Assembly (NCBI GenBank): GCA_025602915.1
Contig: JAHLJZ010000022.1
Location: forward strand, 62,001 to 126,000
Source: Paraphysoderma sedebokerense
Taxonomy: Eukaryota > Blastocladiomycota > Physodermatomycetes > Physodermatales > Physodermataceae
Length of the DNA stretch: 64,000 bases
Direction of reading: 5' to 3'
Position numbers and translations under genes: made by a program. Shown piece after piece: positions 1 to 12,620 of this stretch. Every line of letters starts with the position of its first letter. The first letter of the stretch is position 1. The notes below the pieces were generated by a model. That model worked only from the letters and a program-made list of their open reading frames with translations. It was not told the origin of the DNA and did not search any database.

Positions 1-1785
1 TGACTAAAGCCAAGAAGAAGGCTTGTGATTACGGGTGAAACTGTGGTGAAGTGGAACAAAGCATGAACAGTGCAAACTAAAAGACCAGCCAGAGGAATGA
101 ATTTGCCGCGATGGCCAACTTTATCTATAAACAGACCAAAGATGGGTGGGCCGATCGCAGTGCAAAGGTCAGGTATAGTCATGACGGTAGCCGCCGCTTG
201 TGGATCTCCGGGATAAAATCGAGTTTGCAAGACTGCGGAAGATGACGATTGTTAGCAGTTATCACAGAAGCCGGCATGTATATTTAAAGTTACTACTCAC
301 AATCCGAAAAGATAATGTAGAATGGGTAGACCGAGGCTTATGAATTACTGATTAGTGACAGTACTGCTGAGTGAAAAAAGGGATATGTCACTTACTGTAT
401 AATGCAACAGTAGCAAAGTTGAGCAACCAAAACTTCTTCGGCAGCATAAATTTTCTCAAGAATGCCTGGACCTTTTTCCACATAGACCTATCGTTCTCCC
501 AGTTACCATTCAAACTTGTTGAGAACCATCGTTTAGTGCTTTGGAAACTTTCAAGCAAGTCATCGCTAAGACTTGATGTACTAGGGCGGCGATCAACTGT
601 TTGTGGTTTTTGCTCAACTATTCTAATAGTTCGGCCTGTCGAATTTTCGAGAGCTTTCGCCCCTCCAACGTTTCTGGCCAACGTATTCGGTTTAGATGGC
701 TGCTGGCGCTGTGGTATCTCATCATTGTCATCAGCATTTACTTCTGTGGCTTCTCTATTATACTGCCTATCTGTCCATTTTAACGCAAGCGCACAAACGA
801 AAGACAAAATGCACAAACTGCTGCCGAACCAAGTAGCGTACGGTAACTCGTAATTCCGAACTATCCATGGCGACGCAAGTTTTTGAGCAGCACTGGCGAT
901 GCGAGCTAATGATAAATTAATTCCAATTGCCATCGCAAGAGTTCGACGCCGAAACCAACGCGTTATAACGGTCCCGCTTGCAACTTCCAAGGATTCACCT
1001 TCGATGAGGTCGGATAACCATAGTGAGTGACCATTGGTACAAAACATAATCAACAAGCACATATGTTTTCATACCTCCAATCCCTGCGCAAACTCTGCCT
1101 AGGAGCATAACCCAAAACAAGCGCATTTGGACCCCTAAAGAGAATATTGTATTTCCAAGTAGAAGAATCAACGTTATAACTAAAATAATCTTGTGTGACC
1201 CATATCTGTCGACAAATATCCCAGTCATTAGAGGAATGATAGCATTCGGCTATTTCGGCAAACGGAAACAGTGACATTGTCAGAGAAACGTCTCAGTAGT
1301 CACACAAGTAGCAAAGACGACGACTACTCACCAGCGAATAGCCGGAATAAAGTAAATTCAGTTTAAATTGAAATGAATTATAATCAACATTGAGCCACTC
1401 TCGCAGCTGGAGATTTAAAGCCTAAACTCATCCCAACAGTTAATAAATTATATTCGAATAGAGAATGAAGACATCAGGTGCCAGAAAAGGCAATTACCGC
1501 TGGAATATCGTAACTACACATTGACGAACGGAAAATAAGGCAGAATGTCAGTCAGACTCGAGCTGTAAATTACATTTTTATGGCACAAGGAAATATCAAT
1601 TTGGATGTATGTATTGCGTTCGCTGGAAAAGAGATGCAATACTTCGATAATTTCAGTACTCATACTCACCAGTAGTCATTACCAATTGATAATAGGCAAG
1701 CTAGGACAAGGATGACATAACGCCTGACCGTTGATACATATAAAGTTCCATACGGTGTTACTACGGTCGGGGCTTCAGGTTGCAT
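1..1785 (-). CDS. MFSD1: MFSD1-like major facilitator transporter (C-terminus beyond window)
   Basis: Multi-pass MFS carrier of the MFSD1 type, a family known as lysosomal dipeptide uniporters in animals. Reading right to left, the start ATG is at 1783-1785 and exon 1 (1785-1670, phase 2) encodes the first membrane helix. Small exons follow with F/Y-C-Y-D-x-P and L-L-Y-S-x-Y-S, then G-I-F-V-D-R-Y-G (the MFS loop 2-3 motif), G-R-V-C-A-G-I-G-G-E-S-L and W-F-R-R-R, in the same order as animal MFSD1. A long cytosolic Ser/Arg-rich loop lies near 500-780. After a donor near 394 the next exon continues with G-L-F-I-D-K-V-G-H-R-G and leaves the window, so the last helices are missing. All joins tried keep the frame. 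The family call is firm; the substrate is not known. Confidence 0.85.
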
Positions 1786-1976
1786 TTACCACAATTTCCA
1801 AAGCAAGAATTGTGACCGTTAAAAGGTGCAACTAAGAAGCTTTCGTGAAAAGTTACTGTAAACGAACGTAAGAGTAGCTCAGTTGACCATAAACTATTAG
1901 GCTTATTTCTTGTTGTATAATGATATGCTTATGATAAAATGGAATATAACTTCTCGAATGCAGCATTTTGTCCCCT

Positions 1977-2493
1977 TCACTTTACAGCGGCCAGCCGAGC
2001 CAAATATTCTAGAACAGGTTCCTTGATGAATCGTCGCATCATGACACATTGTCACCACATTTGGCAGCAGCATAACAGAAAATTTGCCACTGACCCACTA
2101 TCATCCAACATCAAGTGTTCACCTATTTACAAAAGACATCACTGCGTTCTCCGATGACTCGTAAGATTGGTAATCCGGAATCTGTACGGCCTGCGAATTT
2201 GAAGGAACTCGTAGGACAATACCGTCCTGTGAATTGTTATCATCGATGAATACCTTGTACCAGGATCCTCCTGACAAAAGTGTACTGGTTTTTAGGCCCA
2301 CATCCAATTTTAAGTGACTCGCAAATATATACAAAAGATGTAGTCTAGGCAGGTGTATGACGAGCGACAGCGGTCTCTAGGTGGAAATTGTAACGGCTTC
2401 AAACGGGGTTTCATTATGACAAGTGCTCACCTGTACAGTTTGATCAACCAATACAGTATAAAGAGAAGTTGCTACAATTACTCTGGTTTTCAT
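1977..2493 (-). CDS. Unrecognised small protein, about 117 residues, three exons
   Basis: Hand-built three-exon gene: 2493-2431 (21 codons), 2376-2131 (82 codons) and 2021-1977 (14 codons plus TGA). Donors are gtgagc and gtaaat, acceptors are ctag and caag, and all joins are phase 0. The product has a hydrophobic N-terminal third, then G-G-S-W-Y-K-V-F-I-D-D, G-I-V-L-R-V-P, a Ser/Tyr-rich stretch and E-P-V-L-E-Y-L-A-R-L. It fits tightly between MFSD1 (start 1785) and the divergent proteasome gene (start 2692), which leaves about 200 bp of shared promoter. I recognise no family. The first exon is the weakest part: another N-terminus is possible. Confidence 0.5.
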
Positions 2494-2691
2494 ACCGAAC
2501 AAGCAATGCGTAATTATCTCATTAATATTTAGCTACTGAGTTTTGTTTATCAAAGCAACACGCGGCAGACACCAAGGAGACAACCCTGCGTCATCACTAA
2601 ACACTTTCATCTGCGTCCCCGTCGCTTCAATAAATTGTATCCGTCCTCATCGCACTACATACTCCAAACTCCTTTCCAACTTTGTGCCACA

Positions 2692-3973
2692 ATGTCTATG
2701 TCTTATTTCCCCCTTACCTGGGGTAAACCGACCGCCACGAACGAGTCAAATTGGTTGATTTCGCCTGATGCCTCTTCCTCATCCGGTTCAGCCCACGGAA
2801 ATGTCGGTGTCGCTCCAGCGTCAGTGCCTATGTCACACACACAGTGCGTATCTTACTCGATAATATTTACTGTTTATTATTTCACGTGGCCAAGGATCCA
2901 GGTTCCTGGAAAGAAGATTTCAAAGTTGTCGTGACAGACGAGTAGGACAGCGAAGTAGAATTGAGGAGAGGCGAATGTGGCTAGAATATGAATTGATTAC
3001 AGTTTGCTTACATTTGTTTGATCGGTATTGTGCTGCTTTACTTAGGAGCCCTATCGTTACCGGTACTTCGGTTATCGCTATTAAATACAAAGATGGCATA
3101 ATGATGGCAACTGATTGTCTTGGTACGAGATTGATCAATTGACCCCATTTACCCTTAGAAACTAACATTAGAATGCCAGCTTCCTATGGATCGCTTGCTC
3201 GCTTTCGTGATGTGCAACGAATGACTAAAGTTGGGGAATTCACAGTGGTTGGAGCATCAGGAGAAGTTTCTGATTATCAGTACATAAAACATATACTAGA
3301 CAGCTTAATGTTAGTTCGAAGAAACTTGCAATATCCCCTTCTTATGCGCTTGTGCGTGATATTAACTTTTGCCATCGAAAGGGTTGACGAATACATCACT
3401 GACGATGGCCACACACTTGCACCGAAAAATATCTATGGCTATCTTAGTCGTGTCATGTACGCGAGACGGTCAAAGTTCAACCCGCTCTGGAATTCTTTTG
3501 TTGTGGGTGGATTTAAAGACGGAGAAAAGTAGGTCAATTTAAACTAAAACAAACTTATCGATGCTCGCTTGTTGATAGTTGTTTCATTTGCTCTAGATTC
3601 CTCGGATTTGTCGATCTTCGCGGAACTACTCATTCAGCATCAACCATTGCCACGGGCTACGGCGCCTATTTGGCTCAGCCGATTCTCAGGAAAGCAGTCG
3701 AGGGTCGTGAAGATTCTTTGACGGAAGAAGAAGCCAAAAAGATTATGAACGATTGTATGAGAGTGTTGTTTTACCGCGACGCGAGGAGTTTGAATAAGGT
3801 TATTATGCTTGTGTGAGAGGTAGATTTAAACGATTTGTATTGACCTCAGTTATCTCATTTTTATTTAGATTCAATTGACTGTTGTTAACAGTGCAGGTGT
3901 CAAAATCTCAGAACCGTATAGTCTAGATACTGAATGGTCGTTTGCTGAAGGAATCCGTGGCTATGGTGCTTAA
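2692..3973 (+). CDS. PRE4: 20S proteasome subunit beta-7 (PSMB4/Pre4)
   Basis: Non-catalytic beta subunit of the 20S proteasome core. Exons: 2692-2843, 3046-3122, 3180-3309, 3382-3528, 3597-3798 and 3869-3973, all in frame. An N-terminal propeptide of about 50 residues ends at H-T-Q-S-P-I-V-T-G-T-S-V, matching the R-T-Q-N-P-x-V-T-G-T-S-V processing region of PSMB4. Further family marks are S-Y-G-S-L-A-R-F, R-R-S-K-x-N-P-L-W-N, F-L-G-x-V-D, A-T-G-Y-G-A-Y-L-A-Q-P-L/I-L-R and R-V-L-F-Y-R-D-A-R-S. The length (about 250 residues) is normal. It is closer to the animal PSMB4 pattern than to yeast Pre4. Start: the first ATG of a double ATG (2692, 2698) after an AT-rich leader. Confidence 0.93.
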
Positions 3974-4181
3974 ATTACAATATCCAATTTGTAGTTTGAA
4001 TACTTAAAAAGTTCCAAGATTATTAAGGTTTTCGCTGTAAATAAAGGATGCAATACTGGAATGCGTTAATATCGTTGGATGGATGTCGCGCATCTCCCTA
4101 GTTGCTACCCATTAACTGCTGGCCAGGTTCCCTTTCTCGTATATTGATGAATTCCTACAAAACTGCTCACCCAAGGGAATC

Positions 4182-7100
4182 ATGATTTCAAGAGAAGTTC
4201 CCATAACTGTTGCTGTCCGAGTGCGACCCCCACTCTCCAATGAACCGGATCGACGCTGTGTCCAGATTAACCGTCACGACTCCCTACATCAAGATTCTGC
4301 TACAAATTTTGATTCGGCATCAAGCAAAGCACAATTGATAATATTCCCGTCAAGGAGCACCTCAAACGTAGTTGAGAAACATGGAACTAAAATCTTCACT
4401 TTTGACCATATTTTTGGAACTGATTCATCTCAGGTAAGGATTTGCAGACCCTAGTCTCACCATAAGTGCTACAAAGAACAACGGCTTGCGCTCATCTGAG
4501 CATATAATGACCATCCTTTTCGTTGGCTCTCAAATAGCACGACGTATATACGTCCTGTGTTCAACCTCTGCTCGCTCAACTGTTGGAAGGGTTCAATGCA
4601 ACCGTCCTGGCATATGGGCAAACGTATGTGTATCATGCAATTTTCGGGCAATATTCGTCCACTTGGAATAACTATAACTGTAATACAAACAATTATTCCT
4701 ACATCTATAGTGGATCAGGCAAAACGTACACTATCGGAACGCATCCATATATTCTGACATCCAATCGATCAGGTGGCACGCCGTCCAACTACGTAGGACA
4801 GCACGAAAAAGATGTAGAGAAAGACATGGGGATTGGGCCAAGATTTGTGCGAGAATTGTTCGAGGCCATTAATGTAAGATTTTACGGTATTCCGTCGTTA
4901 TTACTAAATGTCTAATATGATGTATTGGACAGTCAAAATGTCAGTCGAATCCAGAAGTCAAATTTTCCGTGTCGATCTCTTATCTTGAAATTTATCAAGA
5001 ACACATTCGCGATCTTCTGGGTGCGTCTCAAAATTCAAATAAGGAGCGGGAATTAAGCATCAGGGAAGACAAGAATGGTGTAATTACTACGACAGGGTTA
5101 ACGGAGAAGGTCTGCCACAATGCAGAGGAAGTGTTGCAGTGAGTCTTTCCCAAGCATCCGACATCTAAACTCTTCGCAGCATGCTTGCCGCTAATTCATC
5201 GCTATTGTTAGACTGCTGGCTCGTGGTTCTGTCAATCGAACGACACATTCCACTAGACTAAATAATACGTCCTCCCGATCTCACGCGGTGTTTACGATTA
5301 CATTGCGACAGGAAATCCGCGACTCTGGCGTTGCTAATGGTTCTCAAATTTTCATCAAAACTTCGAAGATGCGAATCGTTGATCTGGCAGGCAGTGAGCG
5401 AGCCAAAAGAACGGGGAATGAAGGTGTGAGGTTCAAAGAAGGAGTTAAGGTGAGCGATTTATAATTTAGACGTATGCGGAATTGAAGGCTCACTTAGGAG
5501 TAAAGATCAACTCATCGCTGTTAGCGCTAGGAAACGTCATCTCAATATTGGGATCCCAGGATCCTTCTCATTTGGATGCCGATTCCTCCAAACTGAATGC
5601 CGCAGATAAGCATATCCCATATCGAGATTCAAAATTAACACGAATATTGCAAGATAGTCTGGGCGGAAACAGCAAAACTGTCCTGATCGGTTGCATTAGG
5701 TTCGTAACACAAGTTTGCAAGCGCTTCTCGAGTGCTTTCTCGAGTGCTGTAAATTGATTATGGAACTTTAGTCCAAACGAGTCGAACTATGCTGAATCAT
5801 TGAACACACTTTCGTACGCTAATCGAGCTAAGAATATCAAGAATAAGCTACATGCGGAAGTTCAAATTCAACAGATAAGCAAGAGAATACCTGATGCTCA
5901 CGACGAAAGCACGACTGAAATTGTGGCCCCGGCAGCGACGGTTGAAAACCAAGGCATGCAGGATCAGTCTAATGCCCAAGGTTGTAATTTTATCCGGGAT
6001 GCTCCAGTCGAATATGACATTAACATAAAGTCCACTCAGATGAACACTCCTCGATGTGTGCAGCTCCATCCTCGAAACGCGATCCCGGAGTGACGACTTC
6101 CACCCTTAAAACAGAGTTAGCTTCTGCTCAAACCTCTCTACTGCGGTTAACTCAACAGATTGAATCATTGGAATTGTCATCTACAATAACAGACCCAATG
6201 GGAACCTATTCGGCCGATGTGATTTCAACTCTGACTGATTTTGTTTTGTGCGTATTGAATCCACGAAAGACGGCAATAAGCAAAAGCAGCTTCGAAAAAC
6301 TTATGCAAGAGTCGCGGTTTACCAACATCAAACCGCTTCTTCAACCTATGATTTCACAATTAATGGACCGCGATTCAGAAGTCGCTGATAGTACTCCAGT
6401 ATTTTCGAGTGAAGCCGGAAACAAAAGTGAAAGTGCTTGCCATTTGCCGGCAATAAACGCTTCCAAATCCATCCTGTTATCCAGGTCTCCTGACCTGCTC
6501 GCATCCAACATCAATTCGCCGACCGACTCGACTTTGAACACTGAACTGAAGAAATCAATATCTGAAATTAAAAAGATTCGCCAAATGTCGCGGACAAAGT
6601 ATGGTGCTGTTACGGAGATATTCGGTGAAAGATTACTAACTGCATCTTCTAACAGGTCGACAAAATGTTTAAATACGGCTTCATCAGCGCGGTCTTTGGG
6701 TACCATCCAGATGTCAGTTTCCGTGCAAACGGAGAACGCAGATAAGACAGTTAATAATGCAGATATTGAGTCACAAATGCGCGACTTACGACATACAATT
6801 GACAACCTTAACATCGAACGGGAGTCGTTAAAACATAGCATGTCGAAGCTGGAAAGTTACTCAAATGGGTTGAAGGCAATCATTGAAGAGGGAAAGAAGA
6901 AGATCCAAGCTCTAGAGCTCGCAAAGACGGCGCGAGACAAGGAAATCGAATTGTTAGCCGACGAATTGGGCAAGCTACGAATTGTACAAAGGTAACCAAC
7001 TATCCTTGGTGTTGCAGTATTCATGGCTGTTGCCGACTGAATTTTTTTATTTGTGTGAAATCTCACATAGGGAACATTCGGACGCGCGAAAAAATATGCT

Positions 7101-7800
7101 GTCTTTGAAGGAACAAATATCTCGATATGAAAGTCAAATGAACGAACTTTTTACCTCACAATCCGAAAGAGAGAAAGAGATTAAAAAGACGTAAGTTGGG
7201 TTTACAATTTCATTGACGACAACCGATGCACGCATTCAACTGATTGATCTCGTTTTAGACTATCACAAAAATACGCGGCCAAGATAAAGAGAATACAAGA
7301 ACAATACGAAGAAACAACTTCCAAACTTTCGAAAGTATCTGAAGAGCATACAACATTGCAACAGCAATTAAACGAAAGCAAAGACTCTTGTACCTCATTA
7401 CAGTCCGAAATCGAGAATTTGCGAAAGGTGAATCAAGTTATTTTTACTTCAATCCTTGTGTGCACAAACTAAGCGACCTCCATTCAAATTTCAGAAATTG
7501 AACCAACAAGAAAGCCATTTTTTGTCCTCTCCGAAGCAATCTTCGGAGACAATAGACCAAGTCAACATTATTTCTTCATTAACGTCAGAATTAGACTACT
7601 ACCGTTCGCAAAACGCAACTTTAAAGACTAAACTTCGACAATTTGTGAACAACCACAAGGAATTAACTAGTGCATTAGAGAAAGAACGACAGGCGAATTC
7701 AGACCTCCGCAAGCAGATGATTGGACGTGATGGGCAGAATGGAAAAGAAATTGAGAGAAACGATAGTGCTAAAGATGTGAGTGAGTTGAATCAGAGCTGA
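4182..7800 (+). CDS. Kinesin-4-family motor protein
   Basis: N-terminal plus-end kinesin motor followed by a long coiled coil. Motor marks in order: V-A-V-R-V-R-P-P (beta 1), [21 protein letters not shown], the P-loop G-S-G-K-T-Y-T (split by an intron near 4630-4710), N-x-x-S-S-R-S-H-A (switch I), V-D-L-A-G-S-E-R (switch II), [19 protein letters not shown] and an L[12 protein letters not shown] neck. The [14 protein letters not shown] form and the I-x-N-K neck are typical of kinesin-4 (KIF4/KIF21/KIF27). Coiled coil covers roughly 6060-7790 with several small introns. KIF27-type kinesin-4s work in cilia, but I cannot separate KIF4 from KIF27 by eye. The C-terminus (stop 7800) has no globular domain that I can see. 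Confidence 0.85.
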
Positions 7801-8215
7801 AGAGGATGATAGATAGTATAGATGTAGGGATTCCTGGAACTGAATTGTTGTTTGATGCACTTGGTTGATGGGCTTCTTTTATTATTCACCTTAATTGACT
7901 TATATATCAATGAATAAATAAAGAATTCAATTAGAAGTTGGGCATTTAGCATTATAGTTACCAGTTGACGTATTATGCGTGCTGGCGAGTAAGTGTTGTG
8001 AAATGAGGAGAGCATAGACGAGCTCACCCAACTTCCAAGTGACACAAATTGATGGTCCATCGATTGCAATGGACATAATGATGGCAAGAGTAGTTTGGTT
8101 AGGCAAATACAGTAAATGAGTTTATTACACTAAGTGATCCCGCACACGAAGAATTTCATTTTTCAACTCCATCCTTCATATCCCCAAAATATGTCACAAG
8201 AAATTATTATATTTA
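7801..8215. other. Intergenic region between convergent kinesin and eS4 genes
   Basis: AT-rich 3' flanks of two converging genes. It includes an AATAAA-like stretch (near 7915) that could serve the kinesin mRNA. No coding frame with family marks was seen. Confidence 0.5.
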
Positions 8216-9523
8216 TTATTCTTGTTTGGTGGTTCTACGGCGATCACGTTCTTCGGCGATTGTAAGTTTGACACCACCTGGAATGTAAAAAGAGCATGAT
8301 TAATACTGATGAAGAGAAAGTATTATAGATAGGAAGACAAGAATACGTACGATCTTTGGGAAGGGAGATCCAAGGCTTGTTACCTTGACCAATGACGAAA
8401 ACGTTTGTCAATCTTGTAGCGAAACCACGATCCAAAGCGTCTTTAATATGAACCATATCGAAACCACCAGCGTGCTTTTCACGGTGAGTGATGACACCAA
8501 CACGACCCATGTTACGTCCACCAGTGATAAGAGCCAAGTTTCCGGAATCGAATTTCACGAATTCGGTGATTTTACCGGTGGCGATATCGAGTTTGATGGT
8601 ATCGTTGACTTTAACAAGAGGATCGGGGTATCGGATGGTACGGCCGTCGTGGGTAACAACAACGGGGACACCCTTAGCTCCAATTTTAACTTTCTTGACT
8701 TTGCAAAGTTTGTACTGATAGTTTGGAAGGTTAAAACAACAGTAAAGTCAGACTTGACCAGATCTTCAGTTTAAGAGAAGTCAAAAACAAAAATATATGC
8801 ATACTTGAGCTTCGTCAGCAGTGATTCTGTGGATGGTGAATCTACCTTTGACGTCGTAGATGAGACGGAAGTTTTCGCCAGTTTTGTCGATGGTGATAAC
8901 GTCCATGAGACCAGCGGGGTAAGTGTTGTCAGTGCGGACTTTACCGTCAACTTTGACAAGACGTTGCATAAGAATGGATGTGACTTCTTTGTTGGTGAGG
9001 GCGTACTTCAAACGGTTTCTAAGGAAAACGATGAGGGGAAGGCACTCTCGGAGTTTGTGGGGACCAGCAGATGGACGGGGAGCCTATTAAGTGATCAAAC
9101 AACAGTTACTCCGGCTGTTCCATGATTTCCAACATTACGCCATTGCTGTAAACTATTTCGACATTCGCAATAATTTTTTTATTCGATATAAACATCGAGT
9201 ACGAAATTTCAAAGTCGTTCCAGGCGTAACTTTTCGAAATCGAGCAAATCATGACGATAATACATACCCATGTACCGGTAAGTTTGTCCAACATCCAGTG
9301 CTTAGGAGCATTTAAACGCTTCAAGTGTTTCTTGGGACCGCGAGCCTATAAGTGCAGCGATTCAAAAGGTCAAAGTCAGAAAAGTCGCAGGTCGCAGTAA
9401 CTTTCATCGTTCCCGGGCCAAAGTATCCATCCATCGGCAAAAAACCAAAATATGAACAGCAGCTGCTTCGAATACAGCAACAGAAGGCCGTAAGAGCGGA
9501 TACATGATGAGCGACATTACCAT
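8216..9523 (-). CDS. RPS4: Ribosomal protein eS4 (small subunit)
   Basis: Small-subunit protein eS4. The start codon stands alone: ATG at 9521-9523 is followed at once by a donor (gtaatg), and the next exon begins at 9345 with [14 protein letters not shown]. Later exons give [20 protein letters not shown], the S4-like segment [16 protein letters not shown]-x-x-H-R-I and [10 protein letters not shown]. The C-terminal exon ends with a basic tail and TAA at 8218-8216. About 260 residues, the normal length. The [14 protein letters not shown] element is present. An intron right after the ATG is common in ribosomal protein genes and may help expression. Confidence 0.95.
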
Positions 9524-9992
9524 TTTGCAATATCCGTCGTCAGTCGTGGAAGAGAGGGATTCCAAGTGAAAAATTCTGGATGTTTTGGAGGAGCAATTCC
9601 TGTCCACGTGGCGCGTCAAAACATTTTGCAGATCGCTCCTTTGAAGAGAGTCGGCCGAAATTTCGTGATTTCTTTATACAAATAATTACTGTATGACAAT
9701 CAACACTTTACTAGTATGTGCCAGAGATTGTTGGAATAAATTTACCTCGACAGCTGTCGTCGCACTCGTGAAAGATGCGCAATCTGAAGTCCATTTGTCA
9801 TTAGATCGTCATTCTATTAGCACTGTAGTCAGATATCCCAAATGTTTTCAGGCTTCTATGTGTAGTTGCAGTAAACTTAAATATCAATCAGAAGTGTTCC
9901 GGAGCAGTAAGAATTGGGCCGTTCAGATACGTGGTGCGGCCCGGGCCGAACTTCACTCCCTCTGATTCCTTCCTTCGCACAGTTCCCGTTTT
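9524..9992. promoter_or_regulatory. Shared divergent promoter of eS4 and HEN1
   Basis: About 470 bp between two divergent start codons. No coding frame with family marks was seen. A GC-richer block (gcggcccgggccg) near 9938-9950 is the only notable element. Confidence 0.45.
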
Positions 9993-12314
9993 ATGACTGC
10001 ATCACTTATGTGCGAGCCTTCTCGTCAAAGGTACTTCCCTGTTCCCCTGGCAAAGCTTCGTCAGTCCAAGATTATTGAAATCCTCCGTGATCATTGCGCC
10101 TCTATAGACTCTGTCCTTGATCTAGGATGTGGTAATGTCAATTTAATTGATCTATCCTCTAACTGTTCGTACGGCGTCATTTTAACTTTTTATGTTTGAC
10201 TGCATATTGTGCTTTATGTGTTCAGGCGAGGGCTATCTTCTCAGTCAAATCCCAGATTTCCCTTTATTGGCTTCTCGTGCCATTGGCATCGATTGTTCCC
10301 ATGAATCTTTGGCTATTTGTCGCAGCAGAGCGATGATAAATGAAACCGATAAGTATCAATTGAGGGAGCGACCGTGTAGAGTAGAATTGTACCAAGGTGT
10401 TATTTGCTTTTTGCATCAGTTTTACTTGCTGCTCGGGCAGGCATCGTCCATAAAAAGGGAGAGAAGACCCTTCGCGACAATGTACTCTTTGATCATGACA
10501 TTGACGATTCAAAACGTTGACAGGAGATATAAACACGATTAATCCAAGCATCGGCAATGTTGACGCTGTTGTTCTGTGCGAAGTGTACGTCCATCTTTCG
10601 TATTGAGTCCATTCAGGGGAAGTGTTCGTAATCGACTTCATTAAGGTAGAATCGAACATCTGGATCCTCCAGTGTTAGCCAAGCTTCCGCAAACTCTTTT
10701 TGAGTTTTATAAACCTAAACTACTCATTATTACCACGCCGAACAAAGAGTTTAATCGAAATTTTCCTAACATGTCGGCCAATGGTCTCCGAATTGATGAT
10801 CATCGATTTGAATGGACCCGAGAAGAGTTCAGAATGTGGTATGTGTTTGCAGTCGACAATATCTTTGGTTCCGGTTTTGCCCTTTATTTGTTATTCAATC
10901 CAATGATTGCGTTTTATCTTTCCAACAATCAAAACGAAATGAATCCTGACATTTGACCATTGTTTCATATGATCTTACTCTGTTAAACAGGTGCTCTGCT
11001 CAAGCTCAAGTGTATAGCTACGATGTCCGATACACTGGTGTAGGTACCACGCAACAGAAGGATCCTAATGATACCTATATTGATGAATCTTGTGGGTTCT
11101 GCACCCAGATTGCTGTTTTTACATCATCGGACATTCATATTCCAGTACAAAAGTATCCTCTTCCTGAGTTTCCAAACTATAATGGCAACCGTAAGCGTAA
11201 ACGTAAACTGGATGATGAGAAAGCGAAGTCTTGTCGCTCCTGGAATGAGGGGTGTGCTAATGACGACGAAGACGAAACACGTGACGGTGATAACTTGAAA
11301 TTAATAAGTCGGTTTGATTTCCCTTGGGCAGAGAAAGAGAGTTCAGATGAAGAAAATCTTCAAACAGTGAAAGAAGAATTCTATTGGGCTATAGAGCGAA
11401 ATATTTCGATGATCAATTCAGCCGACAATAAACAAGAAAACGATATTGATGCGGAGATTATAGTATGTGACGGCGCTGTTACGAATCCCTGTAGTGGCTC
11501 TTTGACTTCTGTATCAGTAGTATCCGGTCGAAACTTGGTAGAAACTCAAACCATGCTCCCGTTTACCGAACTATGGTATCAACGCGCTATCCAACGTGCT
11601 TTTCGTACACCACTACGACTTAAGGACTTTCTTATGTCACACGCAAATGTCTTCTCATTGTCCCCGTTCTCTATTCCCTCCAGCTCGTCAAATTCCGAGT
11701 CGCACGTAACCGCCTATAAACCTTTCATAACAGATCAATTGTGGGATGGGTACGATGTTGAAGTTGGTTACGATATTTGGAGAAACGAAATTGCCGAAAC
11801 TACAGCTCCATTCTTCCACGGTTTGCCATTGTCTTCAACAGGCAGTGTTACCTCATTGAAGAATAAAGAAAGATATTCATACGGCTGGATGAACCATATA
11901 TATGTTACCGCCAACAACTTCGCTGCTTTGCAGACAGAAGTTAAACTCCGGGAAGCCGAGAACCAAAAGTTACGCAAATCTCATAGGAAGTTTATTTATG
12001 ATGACGAATTTGAGTATGATGTCGATGAATATTACAATCCAGACGAGGATTACAGTGATTACAACGACGACGACGATATTGATGACAACAATAATGATGA
12101 TTTCGACGGATGGAATGAATCGAATATTGCGTATGACGAAGCTGGAAGTCACTTCAACACTAGTCAACCACGGTCAAATGATCCAGACTTCGAAAGTAAA
12201 TTTGGTTGGGGCGTAAATCAAAATGACGAAATGCTTGGCGAACCTTCCTGTTGGGGTTCAACTAACGGTTGGGGTGTTGACGAAAATAGTGGAAACAATA
12301 GAGAATGGGATTAA
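9993..12314 (+). CDS. HEN1: HEN1 small-RNA 2'-O-methyltransferase with WG/GW tail
   Basis: SAM-dependent enzyme that methylates the 2'-OH of the last nucleotide of small RNAs and so protects siRNA or piRNA-like guides. Marks: R-Q-R-Y (N-terminal motif), V-L-D-L-G-C-G-E-G-Y (SAM site, split by an intron at 10133), G-I-D-C-S, then C-E-V-I-E-H-L (the E-x-x-E-H metal site, again split by an intron), I-T-T-P-N-x-E-F-N and D-D-H-R-F-E-W-T-R-E-E-F. After the catalytic domain (to about 11100) comes a long region not seen in standard HEN1. It has an N-terminal basic patch (K-R-K-R-K), a strongly acidic Asp/Asn/Tyr tract near 12000-12110, and F-G-W-G, C-W-G-S and N-G-W-G near the end. Enzyme call firm; the tail's function is inferred. 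Confidence 0.9.
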
Positions 12315-12620
12315 TGGCATTCATGCTGAGCAAGACACAAGTAATGGGATGTATGATGATGGAGGGGCTGCAGGAATCTTCTGATAGCAATGATAGAAGG
12401 CGGATAGGTTACTGCATTTCAGAGGAAACGCCACGCTGGTACTGTATAGTTCATATTTAATTGAGGATTAATAATATACCAATTGTATTTTAAGAATAAA
12501 GGTTTTTGAATTATGTCGACCTTTGCCTGTGAATAACCCTGTAAAAACGATAGATACATGCCAACGCCAGTAGTATTCTTAATCTTAATCAACATTAGAC
12601 GGCAAACAAAGATCGTAATA
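12315..12620. other. Intergenic region between convergent HEN1 and PRO2
   Basis: About 305 bp of 3' flanks with an AATAAA on the plus strand near 12496. No gene was seen. Confidence 0.4.

Noticed and set aside
371-853. Plus-strand frame of 160 codons opposite the MFSD1 gene
   Set aside because: It is the antisense shadow of a well-supported transporter exon.
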